Below, piece by piece: positions 1 through 8,434 of a stretch of 64,000 nucleotides of DNA. The position numbers and the translations under genes were made by a program. How positions within the stretch are numbered: position 1 is the first letter of the stretch; each line of letters starts with the position of its first letter. This stretch comes from CAVUNY01 sp963843535 (GTDB lineage: Bacteria > Chloroflexota > Anaerolineae > Anaerolineales > Anaerolineaceae). The DNA lies in assembly GCA_963843535.1 (NCBI GenBank), contig CAWJKU010000004.1:124001-188000 (forward strand). The letters run 5' to 3'. The notes under the pieces are model-generated. The model saw only the letters and a list, made by a program, of their open reading frames with translations, was not told where the DNA came from and made no database searches.

Positions 1-1352
1 CGGAGAGTGAGGACTGGCATTTTGTCTCGGCGGATGAGCCGCTGCAAGAAGGCCAGCGCATCCGTACTTACGCCGATTCAACCGTGACCCTGGCATATTA
101 TGAAGGCAGCCGCACCCTGGTCGGCCCGAATTCGGACCTGGTGGTGCAGGCGCTCTCCGGCAGCGGGAATGCTCTGCAGGTCTTGCTTGCACAGAGCAGC
201 GGGTTGACGAGCAATGCCGTCGTGCCGCTGCGTGGAAATGGAAGTTATTTTCACATCGATACGCCCGCCGGGCTGGTAAGTGTGCAGGGGACCAGTTTTA
301 ATGTAGATGTGATTCCCGGCGGTGAGGTTTTGTTCGAGGTCGTATATGGTAAGGTCCAGGTCAAAAATGACGTTTCGGAAGTCATCCTTTTATCGGGCCA
401 GGCTACCACGGCTCTGCCTGGGGCGGATATCGCTGACCCTGGCTACCAGTTCAACCTGACGGGGAAAGTGGAGTCCATCCAGAAGTCCGTCCAGGGAGAA
501 TTGTGGAAAGTCAGTGGGGTTGAATTCAGCGTAACCTCTTCGACGGAAGTCCTTGGATCTTATCCGGTCGGTAATTGGGTGCGCGTCAAAGGGCGAATCC
601 TGGAGACGGGGGAATGGGTCGCCAACCGGATTGAACCTGCCCAGAATGAAAAACTAAAAGCCACTTTTACGGGTGTGATTGAGTCCATTCCCGGTACGCC
701 GGGTGTGTGGAAGATTGGCGGACATGAAGTCATGGTGACCAAGGAAACCGAGGTGGATGCGGAAGTGAAGGTCACCAGCCCGGTTGAGGTTTCATTTGTC
801 GTGCAGCCTGACGGCAGCTGGCTGGCGAAAGAGATTGAGCTTTTGGACGAGGAAAAACCCGAACCGACTGCCACACCGACCCCCTCCGAAACCCCCACCG
901 ACACCCCCACCCCGACGTTTACCCCTACACCCGCGGGCACGCTGACTCCCACGCCGACGCCCACGGCGACCTTTACCCCATCCCCCACTTTCACCGGCAC
1001 GCCGGCAACCGCGACGCCCACCCCAACTATGACGGTTACCTCTACTGTTATGCCCAAGAATGAAAACAGCCGCTGCGATAACCGCACCAATATGCAGCCC
1101 GAGGGTCTTCGCCTGGCGGCCCGCTACCATGTCACTTACGAAGAAATCATGGCGTGGTTCTGCAAAGGATTTGGTTTTGGCGAGATCGATCTGGCGTACG
1201 GTTTGAGCCAGGCCAGCAATATCCCGGTTGCCGAAATCTTCAGCATGCGCACCAACGGCATGGGTTGGGGTAATATCAAGAAGGCGATCAATGCGCAGAC
1301 CACATCCGGCACGGATAACAAGAATAAAGGGAAACCGCCGAAATCGAAGTAG
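1..1352 (+). CDS. FecR-domain / DUF5666 surface protein (5' truncated by window edge)
   Basis: The reading frame is open from the first bases of the window, so the true start lies upstream. Residues read before the first internal GTG (position 84) already fit a FecR domain (W..V, then GxxIRTxADSxxxL). Next come two DUF5666-like segments (GKVESIQ..GELWKVSGVEF and GVIESIPGTPGVWKIGGHEV), a long Pro/Thr-rich low-complexity linker (about 860-1050) and a C-terminal helical domain of about 80 residues ending in a basic tail. FecR domains in this setting usually sit outside the membrane and bind or sense ligands; the role here is unknown. A strong intrinsic terminator follows. The linker resembles the wall or periplasm spacers of other proteins in the window. 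Confidence 0.8.
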   Translation, partial: ESEDWHFVSADEPLQEGQRIRTYADSTVTLAYYEGSRTLVGPNSDLVVQALSGSGNALQVLLAQSSGLTSNAVVPLRGNGSYFHIDTPAGLVSVQGTSFNVDVIPGGEVLFEVVYGKVQVKNDVSEVILLSGQATTALPGADIADPGYQFNLTGKVESIQKSVQGELWKVSGVEFSVTSSTEVLGSYPVGNWVRVKGRILETGEWVANRIEPAQNEKLKATFTGVIESIPGTPGVWKIGGHEVMVTKETEVDAEVKVTSPVEVSFVVQPDGSWLAKEIELLDEEKPEPTATPTPSETPTDTPTPTFTPTPAGTLTPTPTPTATFTPSPTFTGTPATATPTPTMTVTSTVMPKNENSRCDNRTNMQPEGLRLAARYHVTYEEIMAWFCKGFGFGEIDLAYGLSQASNIPVAEIFSMRTNGMGWGNIKKAINAQTTSGTDNKNKGKPPKSK

Positions 1353-1371
1353 CAGCCTACCGCAATAGATC

Positions 1372-1411
1372 AGCGGATGTTACGGCATTTGCCGGAACAT
1401 CCGCTTTTTTT
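1372..1411 (+). terminator. Intrinsic terminator after the FecR-like gene
   Basis: AGCGGATGTT (1372-1381) pairs with AACATCCGCT (1396-1405), an inner CGGC/GCCG extends the stem, and a run of six T follows directly. Confidence 0.85.
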
Positions 1412-1479
1412 AATCTATAATTAATGATATGGCATATCTAGGCCAGAGTTAATTTTATTTTCTCGAGAGGAGATCGTAC

Positions 1480-2760
1480 ATGACCGACTCACCTGGTTCA
1501 AATCATTTTCCGCGCATTCCACGCGTGCTGGTTGTGGGATTGGTTGGATTGATCATTGTCCTGGGTTTTATCCTGGTGCTTCGATTAACCAGCCAGCCGG
1601 ATATCGCCGGGCAAGCCGCCAGGACGGACGCGCTGGCCAATTCTACTGACAGCTGCGTGGTCTGCCACCGCCAGGCCAGCCCGGGCATTGTGCAGCAGTA
1701 TGGTCACAGCACGATGGCTGCCGCGAATGTGGCCTGTACGAACTGTCATGGGGTGGCAGCCGATTACCCGGGCGCTGCTGCCCACGAAGGAACTTTTATT
1801 ATAAAAACGCCAACCACCGCCATGTGCCAGAAATGCCACCAGGCTGAAGTTGCCCAGTATAACCAGAGCCGGCACGGTATCCCGGCCTGGGTGGCAGTTG
1901 AAGGCACCCAGGGCCTGTCAGCGGACCTGATGGCGGCCTACCAGGCCATTCCGGAAGGGCAGTTCTCGCCCGATAAATCGCGCAATGCGATCGCCGCCAT
2001 GGAAGGCAAAGCGATCACCACATTTGCCTGCGAAACTTGCCATGCTGTGGGCAAACCGGCCCAGGATGGCTCGATCGGCCAGTGCCAGAAATGCCACCTC
2101 AGGCATGAATTCAGCCTGGAGCAGTCGCGCAAACCGGAAACCTGCAACAACTGCCATATCGGCCCGGACCACCCCCAATGGGAAATTTACACGGAATCTC
2201 CGCACGGCATTGCTTACGCCACCGGAAAGGATAATTTTAACTGGGACGCGGATCCCGGAACGCTGACGGTGAAGGATTTCCCGGCGCCCACCTGCGCCAC
2301 CTGCCACATCAGCGGGTTTGGCGGCGCATCGACCACCCATGACGTGGGCGACCGCCTGACGTGGTTCTTGTTCGCGCCGGTCAGCGAGCGCCGCCCGGCT
2401 TATCAGGATAACCGGGTGAAGATGCAGACGGTTTGCCTGCAGTGCCACAACAAGGTCTTTGTGGATACTTTTTACACCAATGCGGACAGCGCGGTAGACG
2501 CGGTGAATGCATTTGCCAAACAGGGGCAGGATTTAATGAAACCCCTGTACGATCAAAAGATCCTCACCAGCCAGCCTTTTGATGACCCGATCAAATATAC
2601 CGAATTTGAATTGTGGCATCATTGGGGGCGGACGGCGAAATTTGGGGTGTGGATGCAAGGTCCGGATTATACCCAATGGCACGGGGCGTACGAGATGTTG
2701 AAAGCCCTGGCGGAGTTAAAAACCGAGGCTGAACACAAGCTGCAGGATGCAGGGAAGTAA
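1480..2760 (+). CDS. Octaheme c-type cytochrome, hydroxylamine oxidoreductase (HAO) family
   Basis: The 426-residue protein has one N-terminal membrane helix (about 16-36), an uncleaved anchor or signal, and exactly eight CxxCH haem motifs at residues 59, 86, 116, 184, 202, 222, 272 and 319. The spacing, the CNNCHIGPDHPQWEIY segment around haem 6 and the C-terminal HHWGR..GPDYTQWHG segment are typical of the HAO family. Members oxidise hydroxylamine or hydrazine, or reduce nitrite or NO. Cross-linking of the active-site haem to a tyrosine separates oxidative from reductive types; Y397 in the PDYTQW segment is the residue to test by alignment. A good RBS (GAGAGGAG) precedes the ATG. The next gene starts 3 bases after the stop and encodes a membrane protein, probably its partner. 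Confidence 0.88.
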   Translation: MTDSPGSNHFPRIPRVLVVGLVGLIIVLGFILVLRLTSQPDIAGQAARTDALANSTDSCVVCHRQASPGIVQQYGHSTMAAANVACTNCHGVAADYPGAAAHEGTFIIKTPTTAMCQKCHQAEVAQYNQSRHGIPAWVAVEGTQGLSADLMAAYQAIPEGQFSPDKSRNAIAAMEGKAITTFACETCHAVGKPAQDGSIGQCQKCHLRHEFSLEQSRKPETCNNCHIGPDHPQWEIYTESPHGIAYATGKDNFNWDADPGTLTVKDFPAPTCATCHISGFGGASTTHDVGDRLTWFLFAPVSERRPAYQDNRVKMQTVCLQCHNKVFVDTFYTNADSAVDAVNAFAKQGQDLMKPLYDQKILTSQPFDDPIKYTEFELWHHWGRTAKFGVWMQGPDYTQWHGAYEMLKALAELKTEAEHKLQDAGK

Positions 2761-2763
2761 GCC

Positions 2764-3669
2764 ATGTACCTTCTGGCCGAGATTTTTCCCTGGGTTAAAC
2801 GAATCCCTATTCCGTTCAACCGCGACCAATGGATGCTGCTGCTGGCAGCGATGAATGAAATTGTCCTGGGCGTGGATACTTACCTGGCGCATTCGATCAG
2901 TGGGACGATCCGGGACGGAGAATGGGTGCCGATCATCTTTGGGCCGGTCGCGGGCATACTGCTGCTCGCCGCAGGATTGATCGCGCTGCGCCGGCGTATC
3001 CTGGCGAACTTGTTGGCCAGTGGGGTATTCCTGGCCAGCATCGTGGTTGGAATCCTGGGTTCTTACTTCCACCTGCACCGCATTATCCTGAGCGGAGCCC
3101 CGGCCGGGGAGCAGTTCACCGCGCAGTTGATCCTCTACGGGCCGCCTATTTTTGGCCCGTTGACTTTCGCGCTGGTGGCGGTTCTGGGTATCAGCGCCGC
3201 CTGGCAGGAAGAGCCGGTGGACAGCGGCAGGCTGCACCTGTTTGCGAACCTGCGCCTGCAAATGCCGCTTTCCAAAACGCGGGCATACTTTTTCCTGGCG
3301 GCGGTCTTTCTCCTGGTCACCTTGTTGAGCAGTGTAATCGACCATGCCAAAACGAATTTTGCAAATTCATGGTTGTGGATTCCAACCATCGCGGGTTCAT
3401 TTGCTGTGCTGGTGACGACGGCCATGGGTGCATACAGCCGCCTAACGCGGGGCGACCTGGCAATTTATCTCGCCGCCATGGCATTGATGGTGGCGGTGGG
3501 CCTGGTAGGGGCCGTGCTGCACGTTCAGCATAATCTGGTAGGGATGGGGACCATCGTGGATGAACGCTTCATCCGCGGGGCGCCGATCCTTGCCCCGCTG
3601 CTGTATGCTAATATGGCGCTGTTGGGGAGTTTCGTGCTGCTGGCGCCTGAGAAGGATCGCAGGAAATAG
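2764..3669 (+). CDS. Polytopic membrane protein paired with the octaheme cytochrome
   Basis: This 301-residue protein has about seven or eight hydrophobic helices and no domain I recognise with certainty. It starts three bases after the cytochrome stop, so the two are surely co-transcribed. Histidines lie in or next to predicted helices (for example YFHLHR near residue 105 and VLHVQHN near 253), which could ligate haem b or face the quinone pool. By analogy with other multihaem cytochrome modules it may anchor the cytochrome and pass electrons to or from quinone; that is inference. A bidirectional terminator follows. Confidence 0.6.
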   Translation: MYLLAEIFPWVKRIPIPFNRDQWMLLLAAMNEIVLGVDTYLAHSISGTIRDGEWVPIIFGPVAGILLLAAGLIALRRRILANLLASGVFLASIVVGILGSYFHLHRIILSGAPAGEQFTAQLILYGPPIFGPLTFALVAVLGISAAWQEEPVDSGRLHLFANLRLQMPLSKTRAYFFLAAVFLLVTLLSSVIDHAKTNFANSWLWIPTIAGSFAVLVTTAMGAYSRLTRGDLAIYLAAMALMVAVGLVGAVLHVQHNLVGMGTIVDERFIRGAPILAPLLYANMALLGSFVLLAPEKDRRK

Positions 3670-3682
3670 AACATAATTTGCA

Positions 3683-3713
3683 TTTTTTTGCCCACTTTTT
3701 GTGGGCAAAAAAA
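3683..3713. terminator. Bidirectional intrinsic terminator
   Basis: A T7-GCCCAC arm pairs with GTGGGC-A7 around a short T-rich loop, giving a U-tract whichever strand is transcribed. It separates the cytochrome operon from the iron operon. Confidence 0.85.
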
Positions 3714-3741
3714 CGCTGCCAATAAATCTTGAGTTTCCCAC

Positions 3742-3785
3742 TTGACAATATCGCAATTCTTATTTATTATGTAGGTAAGCCTAAG
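3742..3785 (+). promoter_or_regulatory. Promoter with iron-box-like operator for the feo operon
   Basis: TTGACA (3742-3747) and TATTAT (3765-3770) are separated by exactly 17 bases. Directly after the -10 lies TAGGTAAGCCTA (3772-3783), continuing as AGTAATA. It is a dyad (TAGG..CCTA) that closely resembles the DtxR/IdeR/MntR box consensus (TTAGGTTAGCCTAA). Its position over the start site fits repression by a metal-loaded DtxR-type protein, two of which are encoded in the same operon. Confidence 0.75.
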
Positions 3786-3816
3786 TAATAATTATGGCAG
3801 CAATAAGGGTGCGAAT

Positions 3817-4854
3817 ATGACAATACCATCGATGATCGTTTTTGGAGTCGTGATTGCTTTATTGGTTGTGCTGATCGTTTTCTGGCCGAGGTTGGGTTTG
3901 TTGGCCCGCTACCGGTCAGCGCAAAAGACCGAGATGCGCCAGCAGGTAGAGGACGCGTTGAAATATATCTTCAACCTGCAGCAAGAAAGGAAGGAGCCGA
4001 CCGAAGGGGGATTGGCGGCAGCGCTGGGATTTTCACAAGCCAGAACAGCTGGTTTGACACAGCGCATGCGGGGTCAGGACCTGATCGAGCCAGGCGGGCC
4101 AGTGTTGAAGCTGACCGAAACCGGGCAGCGTTGGGCGCTGCAAGTCATTCGCGCTCACCGCTTGTGGGAAAGATACCTGGCGGATGAAGCCCGCATGCCG
4201 CTTTCCAAGATCCACCAGTTCGCTCATCAGCGCGAACATGGCATGACTCAGCAGCAGGTCAACGATCTGGATGCCGCCTTAGGGCACCCGCTTTTTGATC
4301 CGCACGGCGACCCGATCCCCAATGCCGCGGGACGGATCCGCGAGCAGTCCAAGACTTTTTCACTGACAGATATGGCGGTTGGGGCGTCGGGCAAGATCGC
4401 CCATCTCGAAGATGAGCCACCGCTGGCCTATGCCCAACTGATCGCGATGGGCTTATCCGTGGGGCAGGGGGTGTCTGTGTTGGCTCGCACGCCGGAAAAA
4501 ATCGTGCTGAGCGATGGCGAAAACGAATACACCCTGGCTCCGGCGATCGCCGCTAACGTTTCATTAAGCGCTGCCGAAGAAAGCCGGGCTCCCCGCGCGG
4601 AAGGAGTCGTCCCGCTGTCTCACCTGGCAAGCCAGTCCGCGGGTGAAATCGTGATGCTCGACGAAGCCTGCCAGGGTTTTACCCGCCGCCGCTTCCTTGA
4701 TTTGGGCTTAACCCCCGGGACAAAGGTCAGCCCGGAACTGGATAACGCTTTTCGCGAGCCGCGCGCTTACCGCGTGCGCGGGACGCTCATTGCCTTGCGC
4801 AATGACCAGGCGGATATGATCTGGGTCCGTCTGGCTGCGCCGGGCAGCAACTAG
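3817..4854 (+). CDS. Membrane-anchored DtxR-type regulator fused to tandem FeoA-like domains
   Basis: The 345-residue protein begins with a hydrophobic helix (about 7-29), then a DtxR-type winged helix (about 40-105), a metal-binding dimerisation domain (about 106-170, ending in the family signature HPLFDPHGDPIP) and two FeoA/SH3-like segments (about 182-250 and 262-342). Of the usual metal ligands, H114, E118, H133, E140 and H141 are present, but the position that is Cys in DtxR and Glu in MntR is His137. The residue matching DtxR Met10 appears to be Asp, as in MntR. A DtxR factor tethered to the membrane is unusual: it may sense iron near the FeoB permease, or use its FeoA parts to support transport rather than bind DNA. 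It is the first gene of the feo operon. Confidence 0.8.
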   Translation: MTIPSMIVFGVVIALLVVLIVFWPRLGLLARYRSAQKTEMRQQVEDALKYIFNLQQERKEPTEGGLAAALGFSQARTAGLTQRMRGQDLIEPGGPVLKLTETGQRWALQVIRAHRLWERYLADEARMPLSKIHQFAHQREHGMTQQQVNDLDAALGHPLFDPHGDPIPNAAGRIREQSKTFSLTDMAVGASGKIAHLEDEPPLAYAQLIAMGLSVGQGVSVLARTPEKIVLSDGENEYTLAPAIAANVSLSAAEESRAPRAEGVVPLSHLASQSAGEIVMLDEACQGFTRRRFLDLGLTPGTKVSPELDNAFREPRAYRVRGTLIALRNDQADMIWVRLAAPGSN

Positions 4855-4862
4855 GTGCGACG

Positions 4863-5387
4863 ATGACCATCATTGATCATGGGATGTTATGGCGCCAGTA
4901 TGGCGCAGCGATCAACTCGCTTGGCAACGCTCTGCGCGACTGCCCGGATGAACTGTGGGAAAAGCGCCTGTGGGAAGACGAAACCGACCAGTGGGTGGCA
5001 GCCGGTTTCTCGGCGTTCTGATACCTGGGCTTCCATGCTCTATTCTGGCTGGATCTCTACTTAACCGGCGCGGAAGAGGGCTTTGTTCCGCCCGCGCCGT
5101 TTGACCTGGTGGAGATGAATCCAAACGAAGTCTTGCCGCGGACTTATAGCCGCGAGGAGCTGCTCCGCTACCTGGAATGCTGCCGCCAAAAGTGCCAGGA
5201 GACGATCGGCGCTCTGTCAAAAGAACAGGCTTCCCGCTTGTGCCGGTTTGCCTGGGGAGAGCTGCCCTATGCAGAACTCCAGCTTTACAACCTGCGCCAC
5301 GTGCAGGAGCATGCCGCCCAGCTGCACATGTTCCTGGGACAGCAGGCGGGAAAATCCGCAAAGTGGGTATCCCGGGCCAGGCAATAA
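4863..5387 (+). pseudogene. DinB-like four-helix protein gene broken by an in-frame TGA
   Basis: Read from ATG 4863, the frame gives a DinB-superfamily-like protein of about 174 residues. It is interrupted by a single TGA at 5019-5021 (codon 53), inside FSAF-stop-YLGFHALFWLDLYL, a segment typical of the family. No frameshift is needed: the frame stays open and family-like to the TAA at 5385-5387, including LRHVQEHAAQLHMFLG with the usual histidines. A TGG-to-TGA change is the simplest explanation, as a Trp fits there. UGA is a normal stop in neighbouring genes, so recoding is unlikely. A restart at an internal codon might still make the C-terminal part. It lies 8 bases behind the DtxR-FeoA gene. 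Confidence 0.72.
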
Positions 5388-5444
5388 TTTCCTAAATTGA
5401 ATGTAAGTTGAGCAATCATAACAATTTTTCTTAAAGGTAATCTA

Positions 5445-6272
5445 ATGTCTAAAACAAAAACGAATGACCCCTGTGAAACCTGCCCGGCCAATGCCCAGCT
5501 CGCTCAAATGGGCCTGAAGCTGGATAATTTCGACCGGGTGGTTGCCTTAGCCGGCAACCCCAACACCGGAAAATCGACGGTCTTCAACGCGTTGACCGGA
5601 TTGAAACAACATACCGGCAACTGGCCGGGTAAAACGGTGACGCGCGCTGAAGGCGGCTACCAATTTAATGGGGTGCGCTATAAGCTGGTGGACCTGCCCG
5701 GGACGTATTCGCTGCTCTCCGCATCTCAAGATGAGGAGGTAGCGCGTAATTTCATCCTGTTTGGCCAGCCGGACTGTACCATCGTGGTTACCGATGCGAC
5801 TGCGCTTGAGCGCAACTTGAATCTGGTGCTGCAGGTAATGGAAATTACCGATAGGGCAGTGGTGGCGGTGAACATGATGGACGAAGCGCGCCGCAAAGGT
5901 ATCGAGGTGGATGCCCGCAGCCTGGCGCGCGACCTGGGGATACCTGCCATCCCCATCGTAGCCCGCACCGGAGAAGGGATGCAAAATCTGCTGGCGACCG
6001 TCGCCGATGTGATTGGCGGCGAGATCCACACAAAACCCCTGCGAACCGGCGGAACGCCAGAATTTCAACGCGCAGTGCAAGACTTGAGCCGCAAGATTGA
6101 GGGAGTCTACCCCGGCCTGCCCAATACTCGCTGGCTGGCCATCCGCTTGCTGGATGGGGATGCGCGCGTACAGCAGGCGGTTCTCAGTGGAGAACTGGCC
6201 GAATTGGTGGCTTCACAGCAGCGGGCTGACGTCATGTTCAGCCGTAAGATGGCGGTTGAAGGGCGCCAGTAG
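5445..6272 (+). CDS. feoB: FeoB GTPase domain as a separate protein
   Basis: This 275-residue protein is the cytosolic part of ferrous-iron transporter FeoB. It has P-loop GNPNTGKST (37-45), DLPG (83-86), NMMD as the G4 motif, and a helical GDI-like tail. The N-terminus carries a CETC pair (C10, C13) that could bind metal. It stops at TAG 6270-6272, where normal FeoB continues into the membrane domain. The next gene lies 9 bases on in the same frame and supplies that domain. The proteins probably reassemble to import Fe2+. RBS AAAGG lies upstream of ATG 5445. Confidence 0.88.
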   Translation: MSKTKTNDPCETCPANAQLAQMGLKLDNFDRVVALAGNPNTGKSTVFNALTGLKQHTGNWPGKTVTRAEGGYQFNGVRYKLVDLPGTYSLLSASQDEEVARNFILFGQPDCTIVVTDATALERNLNLVLQVMEITDRAVVAVNMMDEARRKGIEVDARSLARDLGIPAIPIVARTGEGMQNLLATVADVIGGEIHTKPLRTGGTPEFQRAVQDLSRKIEGVYPGLPNTRWLAIRLLDGDARVQQAVLSGELAELVASQQRADVMFSRKMAVEGRQ

Positions 6273-6284
6273 GATCTTAACATG
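6271..6284 (+). promoter_or_regulatory. Ribosome binding site that defines the second FeoB half
   Basis: AGGA (6271-6274) overlaps the TAG stop of the GTPase gene and sits 7 bases from ATG 6282. A well-placed site here argues for a real split with translational coupling rather than a sequencing error in one long feoB. Confidence 0.6.
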
Positions 6285-7679
6285 AATACATCCCTGACAC
6301 CTCAAGATATTCTTAATAGGGCTGATGACTTGCGCCCGCAGTTAGAGAGCGGTTTTCGCGATGAGCTGGTCAAATCCCTGTACAGTGAAGCCGAACGCAT
6401 TGCCCAGCGCGCCGTCAGCACCAGCAAGGCACGCAAATGGGACCTGGACCAGCGCATTGACCGCCTGGTGACTTCGCCCTACCTGGGACTGCCGATCATG
6501 CTCCTGCTTTTGGGGGCGGTTTTTTGGGTGACGATTGTGGGGGCTAACGTGCCTTCAAAGATGATCGCCGACCTGTTATTCGGGTTTGAAGACCTGGCTG
6601 CCGGATTGTTTACCAGCCTTGGCCTGCCGTGGTGGCTGACCGGCTTCATCTGGCATGGGGTTTTCCGCGGACTGGCCTGGGTGATCGCGGTCATGCTGCC
6701 GCCGATGGCTATTTTCTTCCCGATTTTTACCATCCTGGAAGACCTGGGATACCTGCCGCGGGTTGCTTTCAACCTGGATTGGCTGTTCAAACGATCCGGC
6801 GCGCACGGCAAACAGGCCCTGACGATGGCCATGGGTTTCGGCTGCAACGCCGCCGGGGTGATCTCCACCCGGGTGATCGATTCTCCCCGCGAGCGGTTGA
6901 TCGCGATCCTTACCAACAACTTTGTGCCGTGCAACGGCCGTTTTCCAACATTGATCCTGCTGGCCACGGTGTTTGTGGCGGCATCGTTCCCCCCGGTGAT
7001 CGCCTCCGCGGTAGCGGCGGCTTCAGTGGTGGGGGTGGTGCTGATCGGGGTCTTTTTTACCCTGGTGGTCTCCTGGGTGCTTTCGCGGACGGTGCTGCGG
7101 GGCGAGGCCTCGGCCTTTACCCTGGAGCTGCCGCCCTACCGCCGTCCGAATGTGGCGCGGATCTTATACACCTCGCTCATCGACCGGACGATCTTCGTGC
7201 TGTGGCGTGCGATGCAGACCGCAGCGCCCGCCGGCGCGGTCATCTGGATCCTCGGCAATATTTCGGTGGGTAACATCAGCCTGGCGCAGCATGTGGCCAA
7301 TTTCCTCAATCCGTTGGGTCTGCTGATCGGGCTGGATGGGGTCATCTTGCTGGCGTATATCATTGCCATCCCGGCCAATGAAATCGTGGTTCCCACCATG
7401 ATGATGGTCTATATGGGGGTAGGTGTGATGACGGATGCACCAGATTTTGCCGCGCTGCGCACGCTGCTGATCGACGGGAACGGCTGGACAATGCTGACCG
7501 CGGTCAACCTGATGCTGTTTTCGCTGCTGCACAACCCGTGCGCCACGACCATCATGACGATTTACAAAGAGACCAAAAGTGTCAAGTGGGCCACGCTCAG
7601 TGTGATCATCACCCTGGGACTGGCTTTTCTGGTCACTTTTATCACTGCCACCACAGCCCGCATCCTGGGATGGGTATGA
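6282..7679 (+). CDS. feoB: FeoB permease domain as a separate protein
   Basis: The 465-residue protein holds the end of the FeoB helical linker (1-60) and the polytopic transporter domain with two Gate-type repeats. The conserved MGFGCNAAGV (C188), FVPCNGRFPT (C217) and C-terminal NPCATTIMTIYKETKSVKW motifs are present, so the proposed cysteine lining of the iron path is intact. It lacks the GTPase domain, encoded just upstream. The TGA stop is followed after 3 bases by the DtxR-type gene, so all belong to one operon. Confidence 0.88.
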   Translation: MNTSLTPQDILNRADDLRPQLESGFRDELVKSLYSEAERIAQRAVSTSKARKWDLDQRIDRLVTSPYLGLPIMLLLLGAVFWVTIVGANVPSKMIADLLFGFEDLAAGLFTSLGLPWWLTGFIWHGVFRGLAWVIAVMLPPMAIFFPIFTILEDLGYLPRVAFNLDWLFKRSGAHGKQALTMAMGFGCNAAGVISTRVIDSPRERLIAILTNNFVPCNGRFPTLILLATVFVAASFPPVIASAVAAASVVGVVLIGVFFTLVVSWVLSRTVLRGEASAFTLELPPYRRPNVARILYTSLIDRTIFVLWRAMQTAAPAGAVIWILGNISVGNISLAQHVANFLNPLGLLIGLDGVILLAYIIAIPANEIVVPTMMMVYMGVGVMTDAPDFAALRTLLIDGNGWTMLTAVNLMLFSLLHNPCATTIMTIYKETKSVKWATLSVIITLGLAFLVTFITATTARILGWV

Positions 7680-7682
7680 ACC

Positions 7683-8375
7683 ATGTTTGTAAATACAGAT
7701 GCTCTTTCTCCGGCAATACAGGATTACCTGAAGGCGATCTATGCCTTGACACGCGCCGAGCCCGTTACCGGCACGCTGGATATTGCCAGAATACTGCAAA
7801 TTACCCCGGCTTCAGTCAGCAATATGCTGGAAAAATTGGATGAAAGCCAGCCGCGGATGATCGAGTACCATAAGCGGCACGGGGTCTCATTGACCCCGGA
7901 AGGGGAGCAGGCAGCATTACGCGTCTTGCGCCGCCACCGCCTGGTCGAAGAATACCTGGTGAAAAAACTGGGCTACACCTGGGATCAGGTGCATGATGAG
8001 GCCGAGCGGTTGGAACATACCATTTCGCCCTTCCTGGAACAACGCATCGCCCTGGCGCTGGGCGATCCGCACTTCGATCCGCACGGGGATCCCATCCCAG
8101 ATCGGGACCTGCACCTGCCTGAGCGCCGCACCCTGGTGGCGCTCAGGCAGATCCCGGTGGGGTCCAGAGCCGTGATCCGCTGGGTAAACGACCAGCGCGC
8201 GGACGTGCTGGCATACCTGGGGCAAATTGGCATTTGCCCCGGCGCGGAAATCGAGGTCCTGCGCAGCAATCCGTTGGAAGGCGCGGTGCAAATCCAGGTG
8301 ACGGGGCAGAGCCAGGACCAGATTCTTGGGGAGCGGATCAGCGAAGCGGTGATGGTTGAATCTCTGCCATTATAG
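7683..8375 (+). CDS. DtxR/MntR-family metal-dependent repressor with C-terminal FeoA domain
   Basis: A 230-residue soluble regulator with a winged helix (about 8-75), the dimerisation and metal-binding domain (H and E in RRHRLVEEYL, then VHDEAERLEH with Glu at the DtxR Cys102 position, ending in HFDPHGDPIP) and an SH3/FeoA-like tail (about 150-230). Asp rather than Met stands at the first metal ligand, the MntR pattern, although the operon is for iron uptake. It starts 3 bases after the permease stop. It is the best candidate to bind the box at 3772-3785 and close an autoregulatory loop. Confidence 0.88.
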   Translation: MFVNTDALSPAIQDYLKAIYALTRAEPVTGTLDIARILQITPASVSNMLEKLDESQPRMIEYHKRHGVSLTPEGEQAALRVLRRHRLVEEYLVKKLGYTWDQVHDEAERLEHTISPFLEQRIALALGDPHFDPHGDPIPDRDLHLPERRTLVALRQIPVGSRAVIRWVNDQRADVLAYLGQIGICPGAEIEVLRSNPLEGAVQIQVTGQSQDQILGERISEAVMVESLPL

Positions 8376-8434
8376 ACGGCGTATCGCTCAACGAGGTGGT
8401 CGGTGGGCTTTTTATCCGTTTTTTATGTAGAAAT

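Noticed and set aside
860..1050. Tandem DNA repeat in the FecR-like gene
   Set aside because: The ACCCCCACC-type sequence encodes a Pro/Thr-rich linker; it reflects protein composition rather than a separate element.
560..1090. Minus-strand Val/Gly-rich frames near 0.6-1.1 kb
   Set aside because: They are the complement of the Pro/Thr-rich linker of the FecR-like protein and have no independent support.
5019..5021. Selenocysteine or UGA recoded as Trp/Gly
   Set aside because: UGA ends other genes in the window (for example the FeoB permease gene at 7677-7679), no SECIS-like hairpin is evident after this codon, and a Trp-to-stop change explains it more simply.
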